From Prevotella sp. (GTDB lineage: Bacteria > Bacteroidota > Bacteroidia > Bacteroidales > Dysgonomonadaceae), in assembly GCA_031263965.1 (NCBI GenBank), contig JAISES010000222.1, forward strand, positions 1-12,127: a DNA stretch of 12,127 nucleotides. Direction: 5' to 3'. The first letter of the stretch is position 1. Each line of letters begins with the position of its first letter. Below the pieces are notes generated by a model. It was not told the origin of the DNA and did not search any database. It saw only the letters and a list, made by a program, of their open reading frames with translations. Shown here one piece after another: positions 1-7,210 of this stretch. A program made the translations under genes and the position numbers.

Positions 1-58
1 TGCCTGTCATCGCCCGGAAGCGAGACGGGTTCTTTTGCCATGCTTGGTATTTCATCAT
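1..58 (-). CDS. Probable IS transposase, N-terminal fragment (runs off the left edge)
   Basis: Read on the minus strand from the ATG at 58-56, the frame stays open to the window edge and gives MMKYQAWQKNPSRFRAMTG. The pattern of a short basic and aromatic start followed by FRAMTG resembles the N-terminus of Bacteroidota DDE transposases, whose helix-turn-helix segment typically begins with a phrase like 'F..LTG'. Only 19 residues are visible, so no catalytic residue can be checked. A promoter-like TTTG-N20-GATATTTG lies directly upstream on the same strand. The alternative start at 41 in another frame gives MAKEPVSLPGDDR, which I do not recognise. The terminal inverted repeat of the element should lie somewhere in about 60-122, but it cannot be defined without the other end. 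This is a family-level guess from a very short stretch. Confidence 0.4.
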   Translation of the reverse strand, partial: MMKYQAWQKNPSRFRAMTG

Positions 59-59
59 A

Positions 60-91
60 CAAATATCGTACATACGCACGTATGATACAAA
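60..91 (-). promoter_or_regulatory. Putative minus-strand promoter with a palindrome in its spacer
   Basis: On the minus strand, TTTG (88-91) is followed after exactly 20 bases by GATATTTG (60-67). This fits the Bacteroidota -33/-7 pattern TTTG...TAnnTTTG with one mismatch in the -7 box. The ATG of the putative transposase begins one base after the box, so the transcript would be leaderless or nearly so. The spacer holds the inverted repeat catacg-ca-cgtatg (71-84), placed where a repressor could sit. A second, longer-range repeat pairs atcatac (54-60) with gtatgat (80-86). Confidence 0.4.
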
Positions 92-122
92 TTTAATTTG
101 AAATAATGTCTAATTTAAATTT

Positions 123-1388
123 ATGGATAAAAACGAAAATTTAGAAAAACAACAATTTCTCCGGTTAAATGATATTTTGCCGGAATTCATGAAAATATAC
201 CGGAGAGGAAAAAGCAGGCAACCCTATCATATCAACCTGATAGATGAATTGCATCCGCATTCGCGGCGTAATTTAAGTGAAAATGCGCATAGCCGGATAT
301 TGGCAAAGCTACTGCAACAGAAATCGCCGGACGGGAAGTTCGAAATTCTGGAAAACTTTGTCCGGTATCTGACAGAAGAAAGATCCGCCGCTTTTGGAAA
401 TATCAAAGTGGAAAAACCTGTTATCACACTGGAAAAAGCACATATTGATCTGTGTATAAGGGAAAAGGATTACGCCATTATAATCGAAAACAAAGCAAAT
501 TATGCACCAGACCAAGAAAAGCAATTGGAACGCTATATCGATACTGTTCATGAAAAGTTTTGTATCGGTATAGAACGGATTTTTGTGATTTACCTTGCTC
601 ACGATGATAAATTTCCGGATGATCAGACACTGGGAAAATATAAAGGTATAATTGAAGGCAGATTCTCGAAAATCTCTTTTCGTGAAGATGTATTACCCTG
701 GTTAAGCGACAGGGTATTGCCAAATGTAAGGTTAAAAGATGAGCATCTTTCTTCCGCTTTGCAACAATATACAGATTATTTGAAAGGAATGTTTAATTTA
801 AGAGAAACAGATAAGATTATGAATAAAGAATTACAGGAATATATAAAAGAACAATTAGGGATTGACAATGGCAAACCTGAAGAAGGCCTTGAAATATTAT
901 CCGGCAAAAAAGATGAATTAATGAAAGTTCTGAACCAATTTGATTTACTGGCGACGAAAATCAGACTTTCCTACTTTCCTGAATGGAAAAAGAAACTGGA
1001 AAAAGATGTTGAAAATTATAAGGATAAAATTCCGCATATTATTAATATTATATATGAAGGAACTGATAATATCAATAATAGTAGTAGCCTGGCATTAGAA
1101 TTCCGCCTCGGCAATGTGGAATTTTCCGTTGTACTTTGGTGTTATAATCAACGTTTTCATTATGGAATAAATTGTTGGTATGGTTCATGTGACACAAAAC
1201 GTACAGAAGATGAAGCTTTTGTCAGGGATATATTGAAAGAATTCGGTTTAAATTGTAGTGATAGCGCGTGGTATGGTTATCAGTATTTAAATGATGATCA
1301 TTATTCTGTGGATGATGTTTATCCTAAATATATGGAATTAGTGAATAAAACGATAGAAGTAGTCAAAGAAAAAACGGATTGTCTTTGA
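123..1388 (+). CDS. PD-(D/E)XK nuclease-superfamily protein
   Basis: This 421-residue protein resembles the PD-(D/E)XK family often annotated as PDDEXK_4. The nuclease core is N-terminal: SENAHSRILAKLL at 52-64 (conserved Glu53), HIDLCI with Asp109, IIENK with Glu122 and Lys124, then DQEKQLERY at 130-138 with Gln134 and Tyr138. The spacing D109-x12-E122-x-K124 fits a metal-dependent nuclease active site, and all key residues are present. There is no signal peptide or membrane segment. Residues from about 230 onward form a charged domain rich in Trp, Tyr and Cys that I do not recognise. The start at 123 follows an AT-rich leader, with a near-match -7 box (TTAATTTG, 93-100). The gene is visibly more AT-rich than pnp and lies next to a probable insertion sequence, so acquisition by transfer is plausible. 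Members of such families can act in defence or DNA processing; no partner gene is visible, so the role is unknown. Confidence 0.75.
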   Translation: MDKNENLEKQQFLRLNDILPEFMKIYRRGKSRQPYHINLIDELHPHSRRNLSENAHSRILAKLLQQKSPDGKFEILENFVRYLTEERSAAFGNIKVEKPVITLEKAHIDLCIREKDYAIIIENKANYAPDQEKQLERYIDTVHEKFCIGIERIFVIYLAHDDKFPDDQTLGKYKGIIEGRFSKISFREDVLPWLSDRVLPNVRLKDEHLSSALQQYTDYLKGMFNLRETDKIMNKELQEYIKEQLGIDNGKPEEGLEILSGKKDELMKVLNQFDLLATKIRLSYFPEWKKKLEKDVENYKDKIPHIINIIYEGTDNINNSSSLALEFRLGNVEFSVVLWCYNQRFHYGINCWYGSCDTKRTEDEAFVRDILKEFGLNCSDSAWYGYQYLNDDHYSVDDVYPKYMELVNKTIEVVKEKTDCL

Positions 1389-1503
1389 TATATGAATTAA
1401 TACTGCACCCTCGTTATCTTTCTATGTGAAAGCAAAAGGAGAAAACGGATATCCAAAACATATCTTTTCGCATTGCATCCTCTTAATTTTCAAAAACTTT
1501 GCG

Positions 1504-1511
1504 TACATTTG
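1504..1511 (+). promoter_or_regulatory. Bacteroidota -7 box for pnp
   Basis: TACATTTG matches the consensus TAnnTTTG exactly. Transcription would start near 1516-1518, leaving an A-rich leader of about 25 bases before the ATG at 1543. No clean TTTG is found 19-21 bases upstream (the sequence there is TCTT), so the -33 part is weak. The box lies downstream of the GTG at 1426, which argues against the longer in-frame pnp start. Confidence 0.5.
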
Positions 1512-1542
1512 TGCGATTTTAAGAAGTTTAGAAAAAATATTT

Positions 1543-3723
1543 ATGATGAATCCGATTACAAAGAGTATCGATTTGGGTGATGGAAGGTCTATCACCATTG
1601 AAACCGGAAAACTAGCAAAACAAGCTGATGGATCTGTTACGCTACGCATGGGCAATACTATGCTGCTTGCCACAGTTTGTGCTGCAAAAGATGCAAATCC
1701 GGGAGTTGATTTCATGCCTTTACAGGTAGAGTATAAAGAAAAATTTGCTGCATTTGGCCGTTTCCCGGGAGGTTTCCTACGCAGGGAAGGCCGTGCTTCA
1801 GACTATGAAATACTGGTTTGCCGCTTGGTTGACCGCGTACTTCGCCCGTTGTTCCCTGACAATTATCATGCCGAGGTTTTTGTTAATGTTATCCTGTTCT
1901 CTTCTGATGGAGAAGATATGCCGGATGCATTGGCCGGATTGGCAGCTTCGGCAGCTTTGGCTGTTTCCGATATTCCATTCAATGGCCCGATCTCGGAAGT
2001 GAGAGTCGCACGCATCGATGGACAGTTCGTTCTGAATCCTACATTTACCCAATTGGCGCAAGCCGATATAGACATTATGGTAGGAGCTACGATAGATAAT
2101 ATCATGATGGTAGAAGGCGAGATGAAAGAAGTTTCGGAAGCGGAAATGCTCGAAGCCATCAAATTTGCCCACGAAGCTATCAAGGTACAATGTCAGGCGC
2201 AAATAGAACTGATGGAAGCTGTAGGCACAACTAAAAAACGCGAATACAGCCACGAAACAAACGACGAAGATTTACGTAAAGATGTATGGGCCAAATGCTT
2301 CGACAAAGCTTATGCGGTAGCTACATCTTGCAATACAAATAAACACGAACGCAGTGATAATTTTGCTGCTATCGTGGACGAATATAAAGCGAACCTTACG
2401 GATGAAGAATTGGCCGAAAAAGGAGCTTTAATTTCCCGTTATTACCATGATGTGGAAAAAGAAGCTATGCGCCGTTCCATTCTTGATGAAGGTAAACGCC
2501 TCGATGGACGTAGTACAACCGAAATCCGTCCTATCTGGAGCGAAGTGGACTATCTTCCGGGAGCGCATGGCTCAGCGGTTTTTACCCGCGGTGAAACTCA
2601 ATCGCTGACTACTGTTACCCTAGGAACAAAACTTGATGAGAAGATCATCGACGATGTACTGAACAACGGAAAAGAAAGATTCCTTTTACATTATAACTTC
2701 CCTCCGTTTTCGACAGGGGATGCAAGACCACAACGCGGAGTAGGCCGTCGTGAAATAGGTCACGGGAACTTGGCTCACAGGGCATTGAAACCAATGATTC
2801 CAAGCGAGTATCCTTACGTGATACGTGTCGTTTCCGACATATTGGAGTCGAACGGTTCTTCTTCTATGGCTACGGTTTGTGCCGGAACACTTGCTCTGAT
2901 GGATGCAGGGGTGAAGATTAAAAAACCTGTGACAGGTATTGCCATGGGGCTTATCTCCGAAAAAAAGGGAACAAATTACGCTGTACTTTCCGATATTTTG
3001 GGCGATGAAGACCACTTGGGAGACATGGACTTCAAAGTATGCGGAACCAAAGATGGTATCACAGCAACCCAAATGGATATCAAGGTAGACGGACTATCTT
3101 ACGAAATACTTGAAAAAGCTTTGAACCAGGCTCGTGAAGGCCGTTTGCACATTATGGGTAAAATACTTGAAACATTGCCGGAACCACGTCCTGACTTGAA
3201 AGACAATGCACCTCGTATTGAAGTAATAATCATCAATAAAGAATTTATAGGAGCTGTTATCGGCCCTGGCGGAAAAATTATCCAGGGAATACAGGAAGAA
3301 ACCGGAGCGACAATAACCATTGAAGAAATAGATGGTTACGGACGTGTAGAAGTTTCTGCAACCAACAGACAATCTATTGAAGCTGCTGTTGCCAGAATCA
3401 AAGGTATTGTAACTGTTCCTGAAGTAGGCGAAGTGTATACTGCTAAAGTACGTTCGGTAATGCCTTATGGTGCATTCTGCGAATTCCTGCCGGGTAAAGA
3501 CGGTTTGCTTCATATCTCTGAGTTATCATGGGATCGTGTGGAAGACATGGAAAAGGCAGGCTTGAAAGAAGGCGACGAAATAGAAGTGAAACTGATAGAT
3601 ATAGACCCTAAAACAGGTAAATTCAAATTATCCCGTAAGGTACTTCTTACTCGTCCTCCAAGACCGGAAAGACCTATTCAGAAAAACAACAATGCTGAGG
3701 GTAATTCCCAACAGCAAGCTTAA
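1543..3723 (+). CDS. pnp: Polynucleotide phosphorylase (PNPase)
   Basis: PNPase is a trimeric cytoplasmic 3'-to-5' exoribonuclease that uses phosphate to release nucleoside diphosphates and works in mRNA decay. The 726 residues cover the usual architecture: first RNase PH domain (about 5-145, with [14 protein letters not shown] at 71-84), helical linker (about 230-310), second RNase PH domain (about 315-545), KH domain (about 557-620, GPGG at 574-577) and S1 domain (about 628-700). The catalytic segment [16 protein letters not shown] holds Asp490, Asp496 and Lys498, which correspond to E. coli Asp486, Asp492 and Lys494. The ATG at 1543 gives [12 protein letters not shown], which lines up with the usual MINPI start of Bacteroidales PNPases. 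The open frame continues back to a GTG at 1426, but that extension looks non-coding and would cross the promoter box. The C-terminal tail is Gln/Asn-rich. The gene appears monocistronic, with a terminator 25 bases after its stop. Confidence 0.97.
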   Translation: MMNPITKSIDLGDGRSITIETGKLAKQADGSVTLRMGNTMLLATVCAAKDANPGVDFMPLQVEYKEKFAAFGRFPGGFLRREGRASDYEILVCRLVDRVLRPLFPDNYHAEVFVNVILFSSDGEDMPDALAGLAASAALAVSDIPFNGPISEVRVARIDGQFVLNPTFTQLAQADIDIMVGATIDNIMMVEGEMKEVSEAEMLEAIKFAHEAIKVQCQAQIELMEAVGTTKKREYSHETNDEDLRKDVWAKCFDKAYAVATSCNTNKHERSDNFAAIVDEYKANLTDEELAEKGALISRYYHDVEKEAMRRSILDEGKRLDGRSTTEIRPIWSEVDYLPGAHGSAVFTRGETQSLTTVTLGTKLDEKIIDDVLNNGKERFLLHYNFPPFSTGDARPQRGVGRREIGHGNLAHRALKPMIPSEYPYVIRVVSDILESNGSSSMATVCAGTLALMDAGVKIKKPVTGIAMGLISEKKGTNYAVLSDILGDEDHLGDMDFKVCGTKDGITATQMDIKVDGLSYEILEKALNQAREGRLHIMGKILETLPEPRPDLKDNAPRIEVIIINKEFIGAVIGPGGKIIQGIQEETGATITIEEIDGYGRVEVSATNRQSIEAAVARIKGIVTVPEVGEVYTAKVRSVMPYGAFCEFLPGKDGLLHISELSWDRVEDMEKAGLKEGDEIEVKLIDIDPKTGKFKLSRKVLLTRPPRPERPIQKNNNAEGNSQQQA

Positions 3724-3748
3724 TTAAACAATTTAGCGTTCCTATATA

Positions 3749-3787
3749 AAGAATCCCGATTGAATAAAAATATCAATCGGGATTCTT
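3749..3787 (+). terminator. Intrinsic terminator after pnp
   Basis: A perfect 15-bp stem (3749-3763 paired with 3773-3787, core gaatcccgattga/tcaatcgggattc) closes a 9-base loop and is followed by the T-rich run TTATTATTTA. It starts 25 bases after the pnp stop codon. T-rich sequence also follows the hairpin when read on the minus strand, so it may stop transcripts from both directions. Confidence 0.85.
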
Positions 3788-3854
3788 ATTATTTACAGAT
3801 GTTACGCAACAAAAAAAACAGTATCATTCCATATTCATGTACTTTTTCCTGCGC

Positions 3855-3869
3855 GCAATCGAAGATTGC
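3855..3869. other. Hairpin A, left copy, within the inverted-repeat element
   Basis: The sequence gcaatc-gaa-gattgc forms a 6-bp stem with a 3-base loop. The right half holds the identical hairpin in inverted orientation at 4294-4308. It lies inside the 25-base block that the two halves share without change. Confidence 0.7.
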
Positions 3870-3873
3870 TTGC

Positions 3874-3903
3874 GTTCCTTTTGCCCTAAGCAGCAAAAGG
3901 AAC
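3874..3903. other. Hairpin B, left copy (11-bp stem)
   Basis: gttccttttgc (3874-3884) pairs perfectly with gcaaaaggaac (3893-3903) around an 8-base loop and is followed at once by CAAAAA. In the other half the equivalent position holds a different stem with the same trailing CAAAAA (see 4261-4286). The stem sequences differ at several paired positions but both pair fully. Confidence 0.75.
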
Positions 3904-3911
3904 CAAAAATG

Positions 3912-3955
3912 CTTTGAGCGCCCGCTTTACTGTGCGACCCGTGGCAGGCTCAAAG
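3912..3955. other. Hairpin D, left half only in this form
   Basis: ctttgagc (3912-3919) pairs perfectly with gctcaaag (3948-3955) around a 28-base loop containing CGACCC. The right half also keeps CGACCC (in complement) at the matching place but has only a short agccg/cggct pairing there (4210-4214 with 4232-4236), so conservation of this hairpin is less certain than for B and C. Confidence 0.5.
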
Positions 3956-3957
3956 GC

Positions 3958-4006
3958 TAAACGGGCTGAACTCGCATCTTCGATGCTCAGACAGGCATCC
4001 CGTTTA
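3958..4006. other. Hairpin C, left copy (nested stem-loop)
   Basis: An outer 8-bp stem taaacggg/cccgttta (3958-3965 with 3999-4006) encloses an inner stem gcatc-ttc-gatgc (3974-3986) followed by CTCAGACAG. The inner hairpin and the CTCAGACAG word recur in the other half, whereas the outer stem there is AT-rich and unrelated in sequence (4163-4209). Confidence 0.75.
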
Positions 4007-4162
4007 ACGCCTTTTTCTCCTGACGGGTTCCCCGCATGTAAAGCATACGGCGCAGGGCTGGCGCGTATTATTGTCGCATTGCGGTTTCGTCGTTCTTGTC
4101 ATGCGTCAGCCTGACGGCCTTGGCGGATAGACGGGGTACCCACACAGCGAAGCGGGCGTTAA

Positions 4163-4209
4163 AAACAAAATTCTGTCTGAGCATCGCTAGATGCGAGTTT
4201 ATTTTGTTT
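4163..4209. other. Hairpin C, right copy (inverted)
   Basis: A 9-bp outer stem aaacaaaat/attttgttt (4163-4171 with 4201-4209) encloses gcatc-gcta-gatgc (4181-4194). On the minus strand the inner part reads AACTCGCATCT, a short variable loop, then GATGCTCAGACAG, matching the left copy exactly outside the loop. The outer stem has changed from GC-rich to AT-rich while keeping its pairing. Confidence 0.75.
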
Positions 4210-4260
4210 AGCCGGCAAGCTGATTGTGGGTCGGCTATCCGCTACAGCCTTGACTTTTTG

Positions 4261-4286
4261 TAACTTTTTGGTCAAGCAAAAAGTTA
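4261..4286. other. Hairpin B, right copy (10-bp stem, inverted)
   Basis: taactttttg (4261-4270) pairs perfectly with caaaaagtta (4277-4286) around the 6-base loop gtcaag. Read on the minus strand it is followed by CAAAAAG, mirroring the left copy. Confidence 0.75.
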
Positions 4287-4386
4287 AGAGCAAGCAATCT
4301 TCGATTGCGCGCAGAAAAAAAACGATAAAATAATATGGAATGATACTGTTTTTTTTGTTGCGTAACATCAGTTTATAATTTTTTAT

Positions 4387-5178
4387 TCAGAAGCCGCGCT
4401 GCCGCATAGCCTCAAAGGTGAGAACGGCAGTAGAGACAGACACATTCAACGAATCTATTTTACCACGCATGGGAATTTTGATACGGGTATCGGCATTTTT
4501 TAGCCAGAAATCAGTCAGGCCATCGGCTTCCGTACCCATTACTATCGCAGACGGATGTGTAAAATCTGTGTCCTGATACCATTGCGATGCCTGTAATTCG
4601 GCAGCGAATGATTTTATATGCTTTTTGTGCAAAAAGTCCAGAGCCTCCTGCGAAGTACAAACAGCCGTCTGAACGGTAAACAAGCACCCTACACTGGAGC
4701 GTATAACATTAGGATTGTATATATCCGTCGCAGGATCGCAGATTATAACAGCATCTGCTTGCGCGGCATCTGCCGTACGGAGTATTGCACCGAGATTACC
4801 GGGCTTTTCCACTGCCTCCAGAATTATTATAAACGGATTGCCTGATAGTTTCATATCCGGCAATCCGTGATCTTTAGGTTTCGCCAAGACCAACAACCCG
4901 TCCGATCCCTCGCGATAAGCTATTCTTTCAAAAACTGAAACACCCACTTCGAACGTCTTACGTTCGGAAACAGTATCCAACACATCGGGATAATCTGTTT
5001 TATCGAACAGTTCCGGACAAACAAAAACAGAATCAATCTCATAACCGGCTGCCAGAGCAAGGCTCATTTCGCGCGCTCCTTCAAAAAAGAACAGATTTTG
5101 GTCTCTCCGCTCCTTACTTTTAGACAGCTTGACAATATTTTTTATTCCCGGATTTTGTAGACTAGTTATTTTTTCCAT
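4387..5178 (-). CDS. TrmH/SpoU-family RNA 2'-O-methyltransferase
   Basis: This 263-residue protein is a SPOUT (SpoU class) methyltransferase, expected to use S-adenosylmethionine to methylate a ribose 2'-OH in tRNA or rRNA. All three family motifs are present: motif 1 at 121-137 (Glu121, Asn128, Arg134 in KPGNLGAILRTADA), motif 2 at 213-221 (VMGTEADGL) and motif 3 at 234-249 (IPMRGKIDSLNVSVS), which forms the trefoil-knot cofactor site. Residues 1-100 match the small SpoU substrate-binding domain (KERRDQNLFFFEGAREM at 22-38). The length is normal for the family. The exact RNA target cannot be read from sequence, so no gene symbol is given. It lies 84 bases downstream of the LTA-synthase-like gene on the same strand, so it may be cotranscribed, but it also has its own -7 box. 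Its stop codon is 15 bases from the inverted-repeat element. Confidence 0.9.
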   Translation of the reverse strand: MEKITSLQNPGIKNIVKLSKSKERRDQNLFFFEGAREMSLALAAGYEIDSVFVCPELFDKTDYPDVLDTVSERKTFEVGVSVFERIAYREGSDGLLVLAKPKDHGLPDMKLSGNPFIIILEAVEKPGNLGAILRTADAAQADAVIICDPATDIYNPNVIRSSVGCLFTVQTAVCTSQEALDFLHKKHIKSFAAELQASQWYQDTDFTHPSAIVMGTEADGLTDFWLKNADTRIKIPMRGKIDSLNVSVSTAVLTFEAMRQRGF

Positions 5179-5201
5179 CTTCGGCCAATTATACTCAAAT
5201 A

Positions 5202-5209
5202 CAAAAATA
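5202..5209 (-). promoter_or_regulatory. Bacteroidota -7 box for the TrmH-like gene
   Basis: On the minus strand TATTTTTG fits TAnnTTTG and lies 23 bases before the ATG at 5178. No TTTG is seen at the expected -33 distance. AT-rich spacers produce this box by chance fairly often, so confidence is low. Confidence 0.35.
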
Positions 5210-5262
5210 GATATTAAGTTCTATAAAATAATTATTGCCGTATCTGAGAACAACCTTTTTTT

Positions 5263-7209
5263 CTATTTACCGGCAATCCTGATTTTATTATTTCTGTATT
5301 GACGCTTAAAATACAACAACTGAGAGGCTGAGTATATCCGCATACTATCCGCCAATTCCCGATGTTCGTCAATAATATTTACGGTAGATTTGTTACGATA
5401 GTCAAACAGCATTTGCCGCTTTGTATTAAGTGAGTATATATAGAACATATCCTTATCAACACACCCCATCATATTATCGGAAGCAAAGCTGACAAACCGC
5501 CGGTTGTCTTTCATCAGATCAACCCCCAAAGTATTATTGACATAAGAGGCATTCAGCAGCCCCATTATGGTTGGAAACACATCCATCTGGCAACCTAGAC
5601 CGGAGAAGATACGATGAGTATTTCCGAAGGATTGCGAGTAAATAATCAGAGGAATGTGATGATACGACAACGGCATTTCATATGTCTGTTTACCAACGAT
5701 TTCGCCATGATCTCCTAAAAACACAAAAATAGTATTATCAAACCATTCTTCAGCAGCACACCGCATCATAAACTCGCGGATACAATCATCCGCATAAGCA
5801 ACGATTTGCTCTTCCGCTTTATCGCCTCTATCTTTAAATTGGGGAGGAATAACAAACGGTGGATGATTGCTCACCGTAAGTATCGTTGCAAAAAATGGCC
5901 GGTCTTGCTTTGCGGCCTCTGTTAACTGCGAATGAGCATAGTTAAATAAATACCTGTCGGAAACGCCATATATATTTACAAGCTCGGTTGATGGATAATC
6001 TTCCTGTGAATAAACATGGTCAACATCATTCTCTTTCAGAAAACTCATCATATTGTCATACTGAGGTTCATGCGGCAAAAAAAAGATTGTTTGATAACCC
6101 TCTTTTTTCAATGTAGGAGCGAGACCCTGACAAACAGGCACTTGTACACCTTTCATTATATTTTCATCAAAAAATGAAGGCAACCCGCTAAATGTACACC
6201 ATACCCCCTGATTAGTATGTGTCCCCATTGAATAAAAATTCTCAAAGAAGTACGATTTTTGCTTCAACTCGTTCAGGTATGGGGTAATAAACTGATCTTT
6301 ATACTTTATGTCCAGAAAGTTCATCGACATAGACTCCATCAATACAACAACAACATTCTTTTTATTCCGGGCTCCGGTTGCGACAACATCTCTGGCTATG
6401 GGAGAATTATATTTCACTGTATCTATCCCAAGATAATTCCTTACCGTTTCGATGGCTTGTTGTCCGGAAACCAAATCATCTATTGATTTTTGTTTATGCT
6501 GTTTATTTAAAACATCTTTGATTAGATAAAAAGCCGGATTCAATCCCAATTGATTCAGAAACGAATTGTTACAAAAATAAGCATGGCTGGTTTTTATAGG
6601 ATTCCGGCCGGCAGTGCCCCTTATTCCTAAAAGACACAATCCGTACATCATAAGAGTCAGAGGTATCCACAAGATATATTTTTTCCGGGTAAGATTTGAA
6701 TGCTCATTCTGCCATAAAGACTTACTCATTTTGATAACCAAATAAGCAAAGACTAGCATAACAACAATAAAAACCACAAAATAAGCATAATATAAACTCT
6801 CTTGAAAGATCATGGATAAAGCTTCGCTGCTCTCCTCCTTCCAGTTGAAAATGGAAGCGTCTATATGTTTGAAAAAGTACTTAAAGTAGGGAATATCAGA
6901 TACCGACAAAGCGAATATCAGCCCAAAGAATACAATATAGTACACACTTGTTATTTTTATCACCACCTTATTTTTTATATTTAATAAGGCTGGAACCGAT
7001 AAGGCCACAAGCGGTAAAACACTTACATAGCAAGCAATAACATTGTCGAACCAAACACCCTTTACCAGAGCATTAAGAATTAAACCAAATTCACCTTCCG
7101 TATTTTCCCAATTACTAAAAAGCAACAACACTCTTATTAAGAGCAGGAAAAACAAAGCTAACAGGTGAACTGAAATGAAGTATCGAAATATGGCGGAAAT
7201 TTTCATCAT
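5263..7209 (-). CDS. LTA-synthase-like membrane phospho-/sulfo-transfer enzyme (alkaline phosphatase superfamily)
   Basis: This 648-residue protein has the LtaS/OpgB layout. About five membrane helices lie at the N-terminus (roughly 5-31, 55-77, 82-102, 138-160, 178-196), then a linker and an extracytoplasmic catalytic domain (about 285-600). Visible active-site elements are VVVVLMES (Glu292, metal ligand), GTHTNQG (329-335, Thr332 the likely nucleophile by comparison with TRTVRG of OpgB-type enzymes), SNHPPF (His449) and LGDHGE (Asp500, His501). Relatives move phosphoglycerol or phosphoethanolamine onto lipids or glycans. Bacteroidota make no classical lipoteichoic acid, so the acceptor here is unknown, with an envelope lipid or glycan as an inference. 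The gene starts one base after the tex stop codon, which implies cotranscription and translational coupling. Two adjacent ATGs (7209 and 7206) are possible starts. Confidence 0.88.
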   Translation of the reverse strand: MMKISAIFRYFISVHLLALFFLLLIRVLLLFSNWENTEGEFGLILNALVKGVWFDNVIACYVSVLPLVALSVPALLNIKNKVVIKITSVYYIVFFGLIFALSVSDIPYFKYFFKHIDASIFNWKEESSEALSMIFQESLYYAYFVVFIVVMLVFAYLVIKMSKSLWQNEHSNLTRKKYILWIPLTLMMYGLCLLGIRGTAGRNPIKTSHAYFCNNSFLNQLGLNPAFYLIKDVLNKQHKQKSIDDLVSGQQAIETVRNYLGIDTVKYNSPIARDVVATGARNKKNVVVVLMESMSMNFLDIKYKDQFITPYLNELKQKSYFFENFYSMGTHTNQGVWCTFSGLPSFFDENIMKGVQVPVCQGLAPTLKKEGYQTIFFLPHEPQYDNMMSFLKENDVDHVYSQEDYPSTELVNIYGVSDRYLFNYAHSQLTEAAKQDRPFFATILTVSNHPPFVIPPQFKDRGDKAEEQIVAYADDCIREFMMRCAAEEWFDNTIFVFLGDHGEIVGKQTYEMPLSYHHIPLIIYSQSFGNTHRIFSGLGCQMDVFPTIMGLLNASYVNNTLGVDLMKDNRRFVSFASDNMMGCVDKDMFYIYSLNTKRQMLFDYRNKSTVNIIDEHRELADSMRIYSASQLLYFKRQYRNNKIRIAGK

Positions 7210-7210
7210 T

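Larger units (their letters stand above)
3796..4371. repeat. 576-bp composite inverted-repeat element, MITE-like, non-coding
   Basis: The two ends are 40-base inverted repeats (3796-3835 and 4332-4371) that match at all but the second position, including an identical A8/T8 run. After unlike spacers of 13 and 17 bases comes a second inverted block, identical over 25 of 25 bases (3849-3873 and 4290-4314). Further in, the halves diverge but keep the same order of stem-loops and short identical words, ending with TTTAACGCC (4002-4010 and its complement near 4157-4165). The centre (about 4011-4156) is GC-rich, unlike the AT-rich host spacer. TTTA flanks both ends (3792-3795 and 4372-4375), a possible 4-bp target duplication, though weak in AT-rich DNA. 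No transposase or other convincing protein is encoded. It sits between pnp and the convergent methyltransferase gene, starting 9 bases after the pnp terminator and ending 15 bases before the other stop codon. Mobilisation in trans is inference. Confidence 0.85.

Noticed and set aside
1426..1542. 39-codon N-terminal extension of PNPase from a GTG
   Set aside because: The extension is unlike any PNPase N-terminus, crosses an exact -7 promoter box, and the ATG at 1543 gives the expected family start.
3760..3960. 66-residue plus-strand open frame containing MLRNKKNSIIPY
   Set aside because: It begins inside the pnp terminator stem and runs through the terminal repeat and hairpins of the element. 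The same MLRNKKNSIIPY phrase appears in an open frame at the opposite end only because the inverted repeats encode it twice.
3914..4114. 66-residue plus-strand open frame in the GC-rich centre
   Set aside because: It overlaps hairpins C and D, has no recognisable domain, and is best explained by low stop-codon density in GC-rich DNA.
4159..4368. 69-residue minus-strand open frame
   Set aside because: It lies wholly within the right half of the element, and its sequence is set by the terminal repeat and hairpins; no family resemblance.
3796..4371. CRISPR array or tandem repeats
   Set aside because: The repeats are inverted, only two copies exist, and there are no regularly spaced direct repeats.
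5234..5277. Inverted repeat attgccg/cggcaat as a terminator for the LTA-synthase-like gene
   Set aside because: The arms are only 7 bp with a loop of about 30 bases, one arm is within the coding region, and no T-tract follows.
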